Shown here piece by piece: positions 7,782-16,343 of a stretch of 64,000 nucleotides of DNA. This stretch comes from Demequina aestuarii (GTDB lineage Bacteria; Actinomycetota; Actinomycetes; Actinomycetales; Demequinaceae), in NCBI RefSeq assembly GCF_000975095.1, contig NZ_BBRD01000001.1, positions 577,467 to 641,466 on the forward strand. Direction: 5' to 3'. Below the pieces are notes generated by a model. It saw only the letters and a list, made by a program, of their open reading frames with translations. It did no database searches and had not been told where the DNA came from. How positions within the stretch are numbered: position 1 is the stretch's first letter; each line of letters begins with the position of its first letter. Position numbers and translations under genes: made by a program.

Positions 7782-8636
7782 TCAGAGCGCGGCGCGCACT
7801 GCGGACTCGAGCGAGGCAGGCGCGCGTCCGATCAGGCGCTCGAGGTCGGTCGACTCGGTGAAGAGGTCTCCCTTCGCGATCGACGCGTCCACGGACGCCC
7901 AGAAGCCCGCCGTGCCTGGATCCATGCCTGCGGCCTCCTGCAGGGTCGACGACAGCTCGTCGACGCTGACGTCGCGGTGAGTGACGGTGGTGCCGGTGAC
8001 GGCGGTCACCGTGCTCGCCAGCTCGTCGAACGTGAAGGTGACGCCGCCGATCTCGTACGTGACGCCCTCCTCGTCCTGGATCGCGGCGACGGCCGCAGCA
8101 TCGGCGAAGTCCGACCGCGTGCCCGCCGTGAGCGGTGCACCGCCGGTCGCGCCGAGGATGGTGCCCGAGGCCAAGTACTGGCCGATCTGCCCGGTGTAGT
8201 TCTCGAGGTACCAGGAGTTGCGCAGGACGGTCGCCGGGATGGCCGAGGCGTCCAGCGCCGTCTCTGTCTCGACGTGTTCGGGTGCGAGGCCGAGGGTCGA
8301 CGTGTCCGCCTTCAGGATCGAGGTGTAGACGATGCGCGAGACCCCGGCACGCTCTGCGGCGCCGATCACCGCGGCGTGCTGGGCGCTGCGCTTGCCTACC
8401 TCGGAGGACGAGACCAGCACGAGTCGTGTCACCCCGTCGAGGGCGGCGTCGAGTGACGCAGCGTCCTCATAGTCGCCGAACCGGACCTGGACGCCGCGCT
8501 CCGCGAGGTCCTTCACCTTGGCGGTGGTGCGGGCGATGGCGACGATGTCGGCGGCGGGGACGCCACGCGCGAGCAGGCTCTCGACAATGAGGCGGCCCAG
8601 GTGTCCGCTGGTCCCGGTGACGGCGAAAGTAGTCAT
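7782..8636 (-). CDS. NAD(P)-binding (NmrA/QorB-like) reductase
   Basis: 284 residues from ATG 8636, chosen because AGAAGGACA lies upstream and an NAD-binding motif starts directly after it: FAVTGTSGHLG (GxxGxxG, about residues 4-14). The atypical short-chain dehydrogenase fold follows, with VLVSSSEVG, YTSILKAD, a VLRNSWYLENY segment typical of QorB/NmrA-like quinone or NADPH-sensing proteins, and a C-terminal substrate domain. It diverges from an HxlR-family regulator with about 110 bp between them, a common pairing in which the HxlR protein responds to electrophiles or quinones and controls the reductase. The role is inferred from that context. Confidence 0.88.
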   Translation of the reverse strand: MTTFAVTGTSGHLGRLIVESLLARGVPAADIVAIARTTAKVKDLAERGVQVRFGDYEDAASLDAALDGVTRLVLVSSSEVGKRSAQHAAVIGAAERAGVSRIVYTSILKADTSTLGLAPEHVETETALDASAIPATVLRNSWYLENYTGQIGQYLASGTILGATGGAPLTAGTRSDFADAAAVAAIQDEEGVTYEIGGVTFTFDELASTVTAVTGTTVTHRDVSVDELSSTLQEAAGMDPGTAGFWASVDASIAKGDLFTESTDLERLIGRAPASLESAVRAAL

Positions 8637-8693
8637 GAGTCGTGTCCTTCTGCTTGGATCGATGAGGTGAGCATCGACGCTAACCACAAGAAA

Positions 8694-8714
8694 GCACTAT
8701 CCATTCCGCAGTGC
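8694..8714. promoter_or_regulatory. Candidate HxlR operator (inverted repeat GCACT-N11-AGTGC)
   Basis: An inverted repeat with 5-bp arms lies in the intergenic region between the divergent reductase and HxlR genes, just upstream of the HxlR -10 box. HxlR-family dimers bind inverted repeats; that this is the site is inference. Confidence 0.4.
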
Positions 8715-8735
8715 CTCATCGAGAGTGGTCGAGGC

Positions 8736-8741
8736 TAGTCT
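8736..8741 (+). promoter_or_regulatory. -10 box TAGTCT of leaderless HxlR gene
   Basis: TAGTCT lies 6 nt before the GTG at 8748. Confidence 0.5.
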
Positions 8742-8747
8742 GGAGCA

Positions 8748-9107
8748 GTGGCAGACAACGGTCCTGACCCGACGCTCGTGGTCAGCGTCTTCGCGCGTGA
8801 GTGCACCTCGCGCGCCCTCTTCGAGGACGTCACCGGCAAGTGGGCGTCGCTCGTGCTGCTCGCTCTCGACGAGGGGCCCCGGCGGTTCGGTGAGCTCCGA
8901 CGGCGCGTCGAAGGGGTGAGCGAGAAGATGCTCTCCCAGGCGCTCAAGACGCTCGAGGGTGGCGGCATGGTCGCGCGGACCGCTCACCCGCAATCGCCGC
9001 CGCGGGTGGACTACGAGTTGACCGAGCTTGGCGCCCAGGTGGCGGCCCGGCTGCGCGGCCTCGCGTTGCTGCTGGAGGACACGGCCGCGGCGCGGCTCTC
9101 CGACTGA
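8748..9107 (+). CDS. HxlR-family winged-helix transcriptional regulator
   Basis: 119 residues of the DUF24/HxlR family. A Cys sits near the N-terminus in FARECTSRALFEDVTGKWA (about residues 15-33), the position used for thiol sensing in redox-type members; the winged helix follows with RRFGELRRRVEGVSEKMLSQ (about 45-64) as the recognition region and PPRVDYELTELG as the wing. Likely a homodimeric repressor of the divergent reductase gene and of itself. The GTG start follows a leaderless -10 box. Confidence 0.9.
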   Translation: MADNGPDPTLVVSVFARECTSRALFEDVTGKWASLVLLALDEGPRRFGELRRRVEGVSEKMLSQALKTLEGGGMVARTAHPQSPPRVDYELTELGAQVAARLRGLALLLEDTAAARLSD

Positions 9108-9187
9108 CGCGCGGTCCCGTCTCCACTGCTAGAACGCCGATCGTGCGAGGCATGGAAGCGCCCAAGGGAAGGAATTGTTCTCCCCAC

Positions 9188-9208
9188 TGGACGGCAAAGT
9201 GCCGTCCA
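9188..9208 (+). other. Hairpin in the leader of the small acidic gene at 9229
   Basis: A perfect 9-bp stem (TGGACGGCA / TGCCGTCCA) has a 3-nt AAG loop, ending about 20 nt before the start codon and just upstream of the GGAGGGAGA ribosome-binding site. It could affect mRNA stability or be a dimeric regulator site; I cannot decide which. Confidence 0.5.
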
Positions 9209-9228
9209 ATGACGGAGGGAGAGACACC

Positions 9229-9450
9229 ATGCCAGACCCCACCGACCAGAGCAAGGAAGAGTTCCGCGAGGGTACCGAGACCCTGCAGAGCATCGCCGAC
9301 GATGTCGAGGCCGAGCGCGAGCGCACAGGGGGCGGGACCGACCTGCCGAGCGACGACGCCGGATCCGAGGGTGCTGCCGAGACTCGAGAGGACCATCTCG
9401 AGCCCGACGTGGACACCCCGCTCGATCCCCGGCTCGACGACCAGAAGTAG
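9229..9450 (+). CDS. Small acidic hypothetical protein (paralogue A)
   Basis: 73 residues, strongly acidic, hydrophilic and probably disordered. It begins MPDPTDQSKEEFREGTETLQ and contains EGTETLQSIADDVEAERE, which matches EGTEDLQHLADEVEKERE in the neighbouring gene at 9598, so the two are tandem paralogues. A strong GGAGGGAGA site precedes the ATG, and the same leader pattern is repeated before the second gene. No known domain. Small acidic paralogues like this may be stress-induced, but there is no direct evidence here. Confidence 0.65.
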   Translation: MPDPTDQSKEEFREGTETLQSIADDVEAERERTGGGTDLPSDDAGSEGAAETREDHLEPDVDTPLDPRLDDQK

Positions 9451-9597
9451 ACCGACGCACCTGCGAGGCACCGCTTCTGCGGCACCTGTGAAAGGTCTGA
9501 GAACGCCGCCGGCGTTGCCCGAGGTGAGCGGGCGGCCTCACCGTCGTCCGGTCCAGGGCACCAGAGCGGTGCCTGCAGTGGACGGAGGGAGACCATC

Positions 9598-9834
9598 ATG
9601 GCGAAGTTCGCCGACGAGGGCACTGAAGATCTGCAGCACCTCGCTGACGAGGTGGAGAAGGAGCGTGAGGCCACGGGTCATACGCCCTTCGACGACGTCC
9701 CTGAGTCCGATGAGCCGGACCGCACCACCCGCGAGGACCACGAGGGCGTCGACGACGGCCTGGGCGATGCGAGCGACCCCGCACGGGCCGGAATCGTCGG
9801 CGCTGCGGGCCGCGTGCAACGGCCTGGCATCTGA
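9598..9834 (+). CDS. Small acidic hypothetical protein (paralogue B)
   Basis: 78 residues, starting MAKFADEGTEDLQHLADEVE. The N-terminal helix (about residues 6-25) is the part shared with the 9229 protein; the C-terminal half diverges but stays Asp/Glu-rich and includes REDHE, similar to REDHLE in paralogue A. The ribosome-binding site GGACGGAGGGAGA repeats that of paralogue A, showing that the duplication included the translation start. A strong hairpin terminator follows. The 147-bp gap between the two paralogues contains nothing else I can identify. Confidence 0.65.
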   Translation: MAKFADEGTEDLQHLADEVEKEREATGHTPFDDVPESDEPDRTTREDHEGVDDGLGDASDPARAGIVGAAGRVQRPGI

Positions 9835-9850
9835 TCCGCCCTCACCGTTG

Positions 9851-9885
9851 CGAATGCCCGGGTGCCGACAGGCCCCGGGCATTCG
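9851..9885. terminator. Bidirectional hairpin terminator
   Basis: A perfect 12-bp GC-rich stem (CGAATGCCCGGG / CCCGGGCATTCG) has an 11-nt loop, between the convergent gene at 9598 and the phosphatase gene. Confidence 0.75.
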
Positions 9886-9926
9886 TGCCTCACCCGTGAA
9901 GGCGGTGGCGCCGCCGAACCGAGCGG

Positions 9927-10484
9927 TCAGCCGTCGGCCAGCCTCGCCCACGCGGTGATCGCCACCAGCGACTCCGCGATCTCGTCCATGACCCGGTCGT
10001 AGGTCTCCTGGTCGAGCGACCACGGATCGTCGAGGCTTCTCAGCGGTGCGGCCTGCTCCTTGCGGGCCGTGTGCAGCGCGGCTGCGGTGTTCATGAGCCG
10101 CTCCCGAGGCGAGGCGCCCATGGGCGGCTCCGCCCGCTCGGTGAGTTCGTGGGCCTCCTTGATACCGAAGGAGTGCGCCGGCACGCCGTTCCACTCCTCC
10201 TCGATCCACGTCGCATGCTGCTGGGTGGCGACGAGCACCAAGTCCGCGTTCTCGATGATGCGGTGGTCGAGCTGGGTGGGGCGATGGCGGGGGATGTCCA
10301 GCCCATGCCTGCGTGCTGACATGCGCATCGGTGTCGGGACATCCATCCCGATCTCTGCGTGGATGCCGGCACTGGTGACCTCTGCCGCGTCACCCCATTC
10401 GTTCTGTGCGAAGTAGTGCATCGCGGGGGAGCGGCAGATGTTTCCGGTGCAGACCATGACGACTCGTGCGGGGCGTTCATTCAT
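9927..10484 (-). CDS. Low-molecular-weight protein tyrosine phosphatase family
   Basis: 185 residues. The P-loop VCTGNICRSP (about residues 11-20, nucleophile Cys12 and Arg18) is the LMW-PTP signature, and DDPW near the C-terminus matches the DP(Y/W) general-acid loop. The protein is longer than the usual 150 residues because of an insertion in the middle (about residues 95-130). Family members dephosphorylate tyrosine-phosphorylated proteins; some relatives act as arsenate reductases, but there is no arsenic gene nearby. A TAGGGT box lies 7 nt before the ATG, so the gene may be transcribed leaderless even though the DUF817 gene lies only 15 bp upstream. Confidence 0.9.
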   Translation of the reverse strand: MNERPARVVMVCTGNICRSPAMHYFAQNEWGDAAEVTSAGIHAEIGMDVPTPMRMSARRHGLDIPRHRPTQLDHRIIENADLVLVATQQHATWIEEEWNGVPAHSFGIKEAHELTERAEPPMGASPRERLMNTAAALHTARKEQAAPLRSLDDPWSLDQETYDRVMDEIAESLVAITAWARLADG

Positions 10485-10491
10485 GATGTCG

Positions 10492-10497
10492 ACCCTA
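10492..10497 (-). promoter_or_regulatory. -10 box TAGGGT of phosphatase gene
   Basis: TAGGGT on the minus strand lies 7 nt before the ATG at 10484, immediately before the end of the DUF817 gene. Confidence 0.4.
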
Positions 10498-10499
10498 CG

Positions 10500-11357
10500 T
10501 CAGCTGTCCGCGCCGCCCGGATCGTCCCTTTGCCGGACCGTGGGACCATCGCCAGGATGGCCGTAGAAGGTCCCCTCGTACTGCTTGAGGGTCGCGATGA
10601 TGACGAAGCTCAGCGTCACCAGCAGCGCCCACGATCCCAGCTTGCCCATGTGCACTGCCTGCCATAGGTCTGCCTGATCCGGGTACTGCCATGCGCCCAG
10701 GAACGTCCCCATGTTCTCCGCGCCCCAGAGGAAGAAGCCGATCAGCACGAACGCGATCGCGAGCGGCATGCGCAGACGACGATCCCCGATCGAGTAGTGC
10801 ACGGACGTGCCCCACATCGCGGCGAGGAACGCGGCAGCGGTCGCCCACCTCAGGTCCCAGATCCAATGATGGGTGAAGAAGTTCAGATACGCGGCGACCG
10901 CGAGGATCGCCATGGGCACGCTGCGGTAGCCCGTGATGCGCAGATCGAAGCGCCGCCACGCTTGGCACAGGTACGAGCCCACAGCGGCGTACATGAAGCC
11001 CGAGTACAGCGGCACGCCGGCGATCATCGTGACGCCCGCGTCGGGGTACGTCCAAGAGCCCTGCGCGACCTTGAAGATCTCGAGCCCGAGCCCCAGCAGA
11101 TGGAAGGCGGCGATCACACCGACCTCGCGGGCGGTCTCGTAGCCGGACCACCACAGGCCCACCGTGATGGCGAGCCCCGCGATCAGCAGCGCGTCGTACC
11201 TCGCGATCGGCAGCACGACCACGTCCGTGAACGCCATCGCCGCGAACAGCAGGATCGCGAACACGAGGCTCTGGAGCTGTGTGACGACGAAACGCCACAC
11301 CAGCCGCAGCTCCTCGCCCACGCGGGCGCGCACGCGGGTCTGAGGGCTCGCGGTCAT
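10500..11357 (-). CDS. DUF817 family integral membrane protein
   Basis: 285 residues with about eight membrane helices. DUF817-like segments: YETAREVGVIAAFHLLGLGLE (about residues 73-93, cited as YETAREVG...FHLLG), GSWTYPD, GVPLYSGFMYAAVGSY, the histidine-bearing FFTHHWIWDLRW and LWGAENMGTFLGAWQYP. The conserved His, Glu and Trp residues inside membrane segments suggest a metal or cofactor site, but no function is established. A CATGAT hexamer lies 6 nt before the ATG, a weak leaderless -10 match. It diverges from hom with 75 bp between start codons. Confidence 0.85.
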   Translation of the reverse strand: MTASPQTRVRARVGEELRLVWRFVVTQLQSLVFAILLFAAMAFTDVVVLPIARYDALLIAGLAITVGLWWSGYETAREVGVIAAFHLLGLGLEIFKVAQGSWTYPDAGVTMIAGVPLYSGFMYAAVGSYLCQAWRRFDLRITGYRSVPMAILAVAAYLNFFTHHWIWDLRWATAAAFLAAMWGTSVHYSIGDRRLRMPLAIAFVLIGFFLWGAENMGTFLGAWQYPDQADLWQAVHMGKLGSWALLVTLSFVIIATLKQYEGTFYGHPGDGPTVRQRDDPGGADS

Positions 11358-11419
11358 GGCCCCATCATGACTGACCCCCCGCCCGATGCGCGGACGTTCG
11401 TGAGCGCGTGCCCCTCCGA

Positions 11420-11425
11420 TAGAGT
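11420..11425 (+). promoter_or_regulatory. -10 box TAGAGT of leaderless hom
   Basis: TAGAGT lies 7 nt before GTG 11433. An alternative GTG at 11427 lies only 1 nt after the box, too close. Confidence 0.5.
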
Positions 11426-11432
11426 TGTGGCC

Positions 11433-12722
11433 GTGTCTCCCACCTCCGCTCCCGTGAAGATCGCCGTGCTCGGATGCGGCACCGTCGGCACCCAAGTGGT
11501 GCGACTGCTGCTCGAGCAGGCGGGTGACCTCGCTGCGCGCGTCGGCGCTCCGGTGGAGCTGGCGGGAATCTACGTGCGCGACACGAGCACACCCCGTGAA
11601 CCGGCGGTCCCTGTGGATGCGCTCACCTCCGATGCCGAGGCGCTTGTGGACTCTTCTGACGTCGTCGTCGAGGTCATGGGTGGCATCGAGCCGGCGCGCA
11701 CCCTCATCCTCCGTGCCCTCGAGCGCGGGTCGGCGGTCGTCACCGCCAACAAGGCCCTGCTCGCGCAGGGCGGGGCCGAGCTGTACGAGGCGGCCGATGC
11801 GGCGGGGGCCGACCTCTACTACGAGGCCGCCGTCGCCGGCGCCATCCCGATCGTGCGTCCCGTACGCGAATCCCTCGCCGGCGACCGCGTGACCCGCATC
11901 CTGGGAGTCGTCAACGGCACCACCAACTATGTGCTCGACGAGATGACGTCCAAGGGACTCGACTACGACGACGTCGTGGCGGAGGCGCAGCGCCTGGGCT
12001 ATGCGGAGGCGGACCCCACCGCCGATGTGGGCGGCCACGACGCCGCAGCGAAAGCCGCGATCCTTGCCTCGCTGGCCTTCCACCAGCGGGTCGGCATCGA
12101 CGACGTCTACTGCGAGGGCATCACGGAGGTCACCGCGGACGACATCGCCGCCGCCACGGAGACCGGCCGGGTCATCAAGCTGCTGGCCGTCGCCGAGCAG
12201 ACCGACGAGGGCGTCTCGGTTCGCGTCCACCCCACGCTGTTGCCCCGCGAGCACCCGCTGGCCGGCGTGCGCGGGGCCTTCAACGCCGTGTTCGTCGAGG
12301 CCGAGGCCGCCGGCGAGCTGATGTTCTACGGACAGGGCGCCGGCGGGGTGCCCACCGCATCGGCCGTGCTCGGTGACGTCGTCTCCGTCGCGCGCCACAA
12401 GGCGGGCGGAGGCAAGGGGCCGCGCGAGTCCAACTACGCGCTGCTCGACGTGCTGCCGATGTCCGCCGCGATGACCCGGTATGCGGTGCGCATGAGCGTG
12501 CCCGACCGCCCCGGCGTGCTCGCCGCCGTCGCGACCATCTTCGCTTCGCACGGCGTGGGCATCGAGTCCGTGCGGCAGATGCCGGGCAAAGGGCACGCTG
12601 GGCTGATCCTGTCCACCCACCGGGCCCAGGAGTCGGCGCTGAGCGCGACCGTCGAGGACCTGCGTGCGACCGACGCCGTCAACGAGGTGTGGTCGGTGCT
12701 GCGTATCGAGGGAGAGCTGTAG
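11433..12722 (+). CDS. hom: Homoserine dehydrogenase
   Basis: 429 residues. Reduces aspartate-semialdehyde to homoserine with NAD(P)H, the branch point to threonine and methionine. Domains: Rossmann NAD-binding domain starting [11 protein letters not shown] (about residues 8-18), catalytic domain with [12 protein letters not shown] (about 160-171), [18 protein letters not shown] with catalytic Asp and Lys (about 190-207), and a C-terminal ACT domain (about 350-429; [12 protein letters not shown]) that gives threonine feedback inhibition in relatives. GTG 11433 fits the leaderless spacing. thrC overlaps the stop by one base; hom-thrC-thrB form one operon. Confidence 0.98.
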   Translation: MSPTSAPVKIAVLGCGTVGTQVVRLLLEQAGDLAARVGAPVELAGIYVRDTSTPREPAVPVDALTSDAEALVDSSDVVVEVMGGIEPARTLILRALERGSAVVTANKALLAQGGAELYEAADAAGADLYYEAAVAGAIPIVRPVRESLAGDRVTRILGVVNGTTNYVLDEMTSKGLDYDDVVAEAQRLGYAEADPTADVGGHDAAAKAAILASLAFHQRVGIDDVYCEGITEVTADDIAAATETGRVIKLLAVAEQTDEGVSVRVHPTLLPREHPLAGVRGAFNAVFVEAEAAGELMFYGQGAGGVPTASAVLGDVVSVARHKAGGGKGPRESNYALLDVLPMSAAMTRYAVRMSVPDRPGVLAAVATIFASHGVGIESVRQMPGKGHAGLILSTHRAQESALSATVEDLRATDAVNEVWSVLRIEGEL

Positions 12723-13780
12723 TGGCACACGTGTGGCGCGGCATCATTCGCGAGTACCGGGACCGGCTGCCGTTCGACGAGTCCGATCAGGTGGTGACCC
12801 TGGGCGAGGGAGGGACACCGCTGGTGCATGCCCGGTCGATCTCCTCCGAGGTGGGCGCCGAGGTCTTCGTCAAGGTCGAGGGGATGAACCCCACCGGCTC
12901 CTTCAAGGACCGCGGCATGACCGCCGCGATGACCCAGGTGGTCAAGAGCGGGGACCACACCGTGGTGTGCGCCTCGACGGGCAACACCTCCGCATCGGCC
13001 GCCGCGTACGCCGCGCACGCCGGGCTCACCTGCGTGGTGATGATCCCGCAGGGCAAGATCGCGGCAGGCAAGATGGCCCAGGCCATCGTGCACGGCGCGC
13101 GCCTGGTGCAGGTGGATGGCAACTTCGACGAGTGCCTCGACATCGTGCGGGCCCTCAGCGAGGAGTACCCCGTCGCCCTGGTGAACTCCGTCAACCCCTT
13201 CCGCCTCCAGGGCCAGAAGACGGCGGCGTTCGAGATCGTCGACCAGTTGGGTGACGCCCCGGACATTCACATGCTGCCGGTCGGCAACGCCGGCAACATC
13301 TCCGCGTACTGGATGGGCTTCCGCGAGTACGCGGAGTCGGGCCCCGCGACTCGCACTCCCCGCATCTGGGGAGTGCAGGCCGAGGGCGCCGCGCCGTTCG
13401 TGGCGGGGCACCCCATCAAGGACCCCGAGACGGTCGCGACCGCGATCCGCATCGGCAAGCCCGCCTCGTGGGACCTGGCGATCGCCGCGCGCGACGACTC
13501 CGGCGGGTGGATTCGCGCCGTCTCCGACACCGAGATCCTTGCCGCCCAGCAGCGCCTGGCCGCCGACGTGGGAGTCTTCGTCGAACCCGCATCGGCCGCC
13601 CCGATCGCGGGACTTCTCGCTGCCGGCGCCAAGGGGGAGGTGCCGCGCGGAGCGACCATCACGTGCACCGTGACCGGCAATGGACTCAAGGACACGGCGA
13701 CCGCGCTCGCGGGCCACGAGGTCGAACCAGTCGTCATCCCCGTGGACGTCGAGGCCGCCGCGCAGGCGCTGGGGCTGTAG
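12722..13780 (+). CDS. thrC: Threonine synthase
   Basis: 352 residues. PLP-dependent conversion of O-phosphohomoserine to threonine. The PLP lysine is in [11 protein letters not shown] (about residues 53-63); the serine/asparagine phosphate loop is [13 protein letters not shown] (about 82-94), and a glycine-rich PLP phosphate loop [12 protein letters not shown] follows (about 186-197). The GTG start overlaps the hom stop by one base, indicating translational coupling; in-frame codons farther upstream lie within hom and are not preferred. Confidence 0.98.
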   Translation: MAHVWRGIIREYRDRLPFDESDQVVTLGEGGTPLVHARSISSEVGAEVFVKVEGMNPTGSFKDRGMTAAMTQVVKSGDHTVVCASTGNTSASAAAYAAHAGLTCVVMIPQGKIAAGKMAQAIVHGARLVQVDGNFDECLDIVRALSEEYPVALVNSVNPFRLQGQKTAAFEIVDQLGDAPDIHMLPVGNAGNISAYWMGFREYAESGPATRTPRIWGVQAEGAAPFVAGHPIKDPETVATAIRIGKPASWDLAIAARDDSGGWIRAVSDTEILAAQQRLAADVGVFVEPASAAPIAGLLAAGAKGEVPRGATITCTVTGNGLKDTATALAGHEVEPVVIPVDVEAAAQALGL

Positions 13781-13782
13781 GC

Positions 13783-14709
13783 ATGAGGCTCGTCGCTGAT
13801 CGCGTGCGGGTGCAGGTGCCCGCCACCGCAGGCAACCTCGGACCGGGCTTCGACGCGCTCGGACTCGCCCTGGGTGTCGCGGACGAACTTGACGTGCGCG
13901 CCGTCGCGGCCTCAGACGTCGGCATCGAGATCGAGGGCGAGGGTGCCGATTCGCTGCCTCGGGACGACACTCACCTGGTGGTGCGCGCGCTGCGCGAGGC
14001 GCTCGACCACGTGGGCGCGTCGCAGGTGGGGCTCGCCATCCGTGCGACGAACCGCATTCCGCACGGGCGTGGGCTGGGGTCCTCTGCGGCAGCGGTCGTG
14101 GCGGGCATCTGGGCCGCGCGCGGCCTGATCGCCGAGCCGGACGCGCTGTCGGCCGAGGTGGCTCTCGAGCTCGCGACCCGTTTCGAAGGACACCCCGACA
14201 ACGCTGCACCCGCCATCCTGGGCGGCGCCACCGTCGCGTGGCAGGACTCGGAAGGCGCACACGCCCGGCCGCTCGTCATGGCGGACGAGATCGAGACTGC
14301 GGTGCTGATTCCGCGATCGGTGCTGCCCACGACGCAGGCCCGTTCCGTCTTGCCCGCTCAGGTCCCGCATGCGGACGCCGCCTTCAACGCCGGCCGCGCC
14401 GCGCTGCTGGTGAACGCGCTCGCGGGGCGCCCGGAGGATCTGTTCCCCGCCACCGAGGACCGTCTTCACCAGGGCTATCGCGCCGAGGTGATGGCGGCCG
14501 CAGCGGCCATGATCGCGCATCTGCGTGCGCAGGGCATCGCCGCCGTCGTGTCCGGGGCCGGGCCGTCGGTGCTGGTGCTCGGTACGGACCTGGCGTCCCA
14601 CGGCCTGTCCACCGGCCCGCTCTCGTGGGCAGAGGGCATCGGCGACGAGTCCTGGCGTTGCGTCCACACGGTGGAGCGCGTGCCTGGAGCGATGGTGGAG
14701 CGGCTCTAG
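13783..14709 (+). CDS. thrB: Homoserine kinase
   Basis: 308 residues, GHMP kinase family. Phosphorylates homoserine to supply threonine synthase. Visible: N-terminal VPATAGNLGPGFDALGLAL (substrate-binding strand, about residues 12-30), the ATP-binding GHMP motif IPHGRGLGSSAAA (about 91-103), and a C-terminal GAGPSVL (about 259-265). ATG 13783 follows the thrC stop after 2 bp. Usually rho follows in actinobacteria; here about 13.9 kb of accessory genes intervene. Confidence 0.97.
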   Translation: MRLVADRVRVQVPATAGNLGPGFDALGLALGVADELDVRAVAASDVGIEIEGEGADSLPRDDTHLVVRALREALDHVGASQVGLAIRATNRIPHGRGLGSSAAAVVAGIWAARGLIAEPDALSAEVALELATRFEGHPDNAAPAILGGATVAWQDSEGAHARPLVMADEIETAVLIPRSVLPTTQARSVLPAQVPHADAAFNAGRAALLVNALAGRPEDLFPATEDRLHQGYRAEVMAAAAAMIAHLRAQGIAAVVSGAGPSVLVLGTDLASHGLSTGPLSWAEGIGDESWRCVHTVERVPGAMVERL

Positions 14710-14731
14710 GCGTCGCGAGTCGTGCGGCCGA

Positions 14732-14737
14732 TAAGGT
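14732..14737 (+). promoter_or_regulatory. -10 box TAAGGT of leaderless GNAT gene
   Basis: TAAGGT lies 6 nt before ATG 14744. Confidence 0.45.
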
Positions 14738-14743
14738 CTCGGC

Positions 14744-15331
14744 ATGGGGATCCGACGGGCGCTGCCCAGCGACGAGGCGGCTATCGCGCGCATCTGTCTG
14801 CTGACGGGCGACCATGGTCACGACGCCACCGGCGTGTTCGGTGACGACCGAGCGATCGCGGATGTGTATGCCATCCCTTACCTGCACGGCCCAGACTGCG
14901 TGGCGCTGGTGTGGGACGAGGGCGAGGGTGCCATCGGGTACGTGGTCGGGACCACCGATACTCGCGCCTTCCAGCGGTGGTTCGTCGATCAGTGGTGGCC
15001 TTCGCGCCCCCCGCGCGAGGTCCAGACCGAGGCGGATCGTTGGCTCCTTCCCTCCGCGATCGACCCTGAGCGGATGCTCACCGACGCAGTCGCTGAGTAT
15101 CCGGCTCACCTGCACATCGACCTGCTCCCCGAGGCGCAGGGCAGGGGAGCGGGCCGTGCGCTCATCGAGACGATGGTGGAGCACCTCGCGCGCGCCGGGG
15201 CGCCGGGTGTGCACCTGGTCGCCCCCAAGGAGAACGCGGCCGCGCAGGCCTTCTACCCGAGGGTCGGCTTTGCTCCCCTCGCGGACGACCACAGTTCGGT
15301 GACCTTCGTGCGTCGGGCCGATGGTGACTGA
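14744..15331 (+). CDS. GNAT family N-acetyltransferase
   Basis: 195 residues. The acetyl-CoA-binding motif A is seen as LHIDLLPEAQGRGAGRALIETM (about residues 124-145; the key part is QGRGAGR), followed by GVHLVAPKENAAAQAFYPRVGF (motif B region, N-A-A-FY-R-GF). The N-terminal half (about 1-120) has the RRALPSDEAAIARIC start typical of the family and an inserted Trp-rich segment (about 66-86). The substrate is unknown. The stop overlaps the start of the next gene by 11 bp, so the two are co-transcribed. Confidence 0.85.
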   Translation: MGIRRALPSDEAAIARICLLTGDHGHDATGVFGDDRAIADVYAIPYLHGPDCVALVWDEGEGAIGYVVGTTDTRAFQRWFVDQWWPSRPPREVQTEADRWLLPSAIDPERMLTDAVAEYPAHLHIDLLPEAQGRGAGRALIETMVEHLARAGAPGVHLVAPKENAAAQAFYPRVGFAPLADDHSSVTFVRRADGD

Positions 15332-16283
15332 CGTGCGCGGTGCGCGCCGATGGGTGCCGCCGCGCCGCGCACTGGCTCTCGCGACGATGGTGGTCGGCGT
15401 CGTGCTGGTGATCGGCGCCGGTGCCTGGTGGCTCGGAGGCCGAGGGGCGGCGATGGCGAGTGTGCTCGGTGCGGTGTCGGTGATCGCGTTGGCGCTGCGC
15501 CGGCCCACCTGGTCGCACCTGTGGTGGTTCAGCGTCGTGCTCGCCGGCGGTGGCACGGGTGCGGTGTGGACGGGATCTGCGCTGGCGGTGGGGGTGCTCG
15601 TGGCCGTGTCCGTCCTCGGCGTCGCTCCGATCGCATTGCGGTATGGACCGGTGGTGGCCATCGTGCCCGTGGTGATCGCGGGCCTGGCCATGGGAGCCGA
15701 TGGCATCGAGCCCGCCGCCGCCGTCGCCGGGGTCTTCTTCGGTGTGCTCGCGTGCGCGGCAGCACTGCGGACGCTTCCGATCCCGACGGTCACGGCGACA
15801 CCGCTGTCACGTTCCCTCATCGTCGCGTACCTGGCGGTGCTCGCCCTCCTGTCGGGGCTCACGACCGCAACCGTGATCGCTCTCGAGATGCCGCATGGGC
15901 TGTGGATCGTGATCGCGCTCGCGATGGTGCTGGCGCCGCAGTCGCACGAGACGATGCCCCGCGCCCGCGCACGCATCGTCGGCACGGTGGCGGGAGCGGC
16001 CGGGGGTGCCGTGGCGGCGACGCTGCTGCCGCTGACGGCTCTGCTCGTCGCTGGCGGAGCCGCGCTGCTCATCAGCGTCGCTCTCGCCTTCGCGGGCAGG
16101 CAGAGCGAGTTCATCGCGTTCATGGCGTTCTCCGTGGTCGCGCTCGTGAGCGCGGGTGGTGTCGAGACCGCGTGGGCGGCGGGGCTGTCGCGCGTGTGGC
16201 TCACGGCGCTGGGCACGGCGGTGGCGATCGCTGCGGGCCTCCTGCTCGCGCGACGTGAGGCGGTGGCGTGGCAGGAGGATTGA
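15321..16283 (+). CDS. FUSC-like integral membrane protein
   Basis: 320 residues with about ten hydrophobic helices in two groups, resembling the membrane half of FUSC/aromatic-acid-exporter family proteins: the second half has MPHGLWIVIALAMVLAPQSHETMPRARARIVGTVAGA (about residues 190-226), whose polar R-A-R-IVGT-AGA stretch after a helix is the FUSC-type signature. Function may be export of small organic acids or aryl compounds; this is only a family-level inference. It overlaps the GNAT gene by 11 bp. An alternative start is GTG 15324. Confidence 0.7.
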   Translation: MVTDVRGARRWVPPRRALALATMVVGVVLVIGAGAWWLGGRGAAMASVLGAVSVIALALRRPTWSHLWWFSVVLAGGGTGAVWTGSALAVGVLVAVSVLGVAPIALRYGPVVAIVPVVIAGLAMGADGIEPAAAVAGVFFGVLACAAALRTLPIPTVTATPLSRSLIVAYLAVLALLSGLTTATVIALEMPHGLWIVIALAMVLAPQSHETMPRARARIVGTVAGAAGGAVAATLLPLTALLVAGGAALLISVALAFAGRQSEFIAFMAFSVVALVSAGGVETAWAAGLSRVWLTALGTAVAIAAGLLLARREAVAWQED

Positions 16284-16311
16284 GGCGCGCCTGCTGTCAG
16301 CATCAGGTTGC

Positions 16312-16330
16312 GGAGTGAGTGCTCACTCAC
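16312..16330. promoter_or_regulatory. TetR operator (AGTGAG-N2-CTCACT palindrome)
   Basis: An inverted repeat with 6-bp perfect arms at 16314-16319 and 16322-16327, in a GAGTGAGTGCTCACTCAC context, ends 1-2 nt before the -10 box of the TetR gene. The location directly over the promoter predicts autorepression together with the downstream ABC exporter genes. Confidence 0.75.
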
Positions 16331-16331
16331 T

Positions 16332-16337
16332 TAGAGT
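16332..16337 (+). promoter_or_regulatory. -10 box TAGAGT of leaderless TetR gene
   Basis: TAGAGT lies 6 nt before GTG 16344 and abuts the TetR palindrome. Confidence 0.55.
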
Positions 16338-16343
16338 GCTCGC

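Noticed and set aside
12434-14260. Very long antisense open frame across hom-thrC-thrB
   Set aside because: A shadow of GC-rich sense genes whose products are certain; it gives Arg/Pro-rich nonsense.
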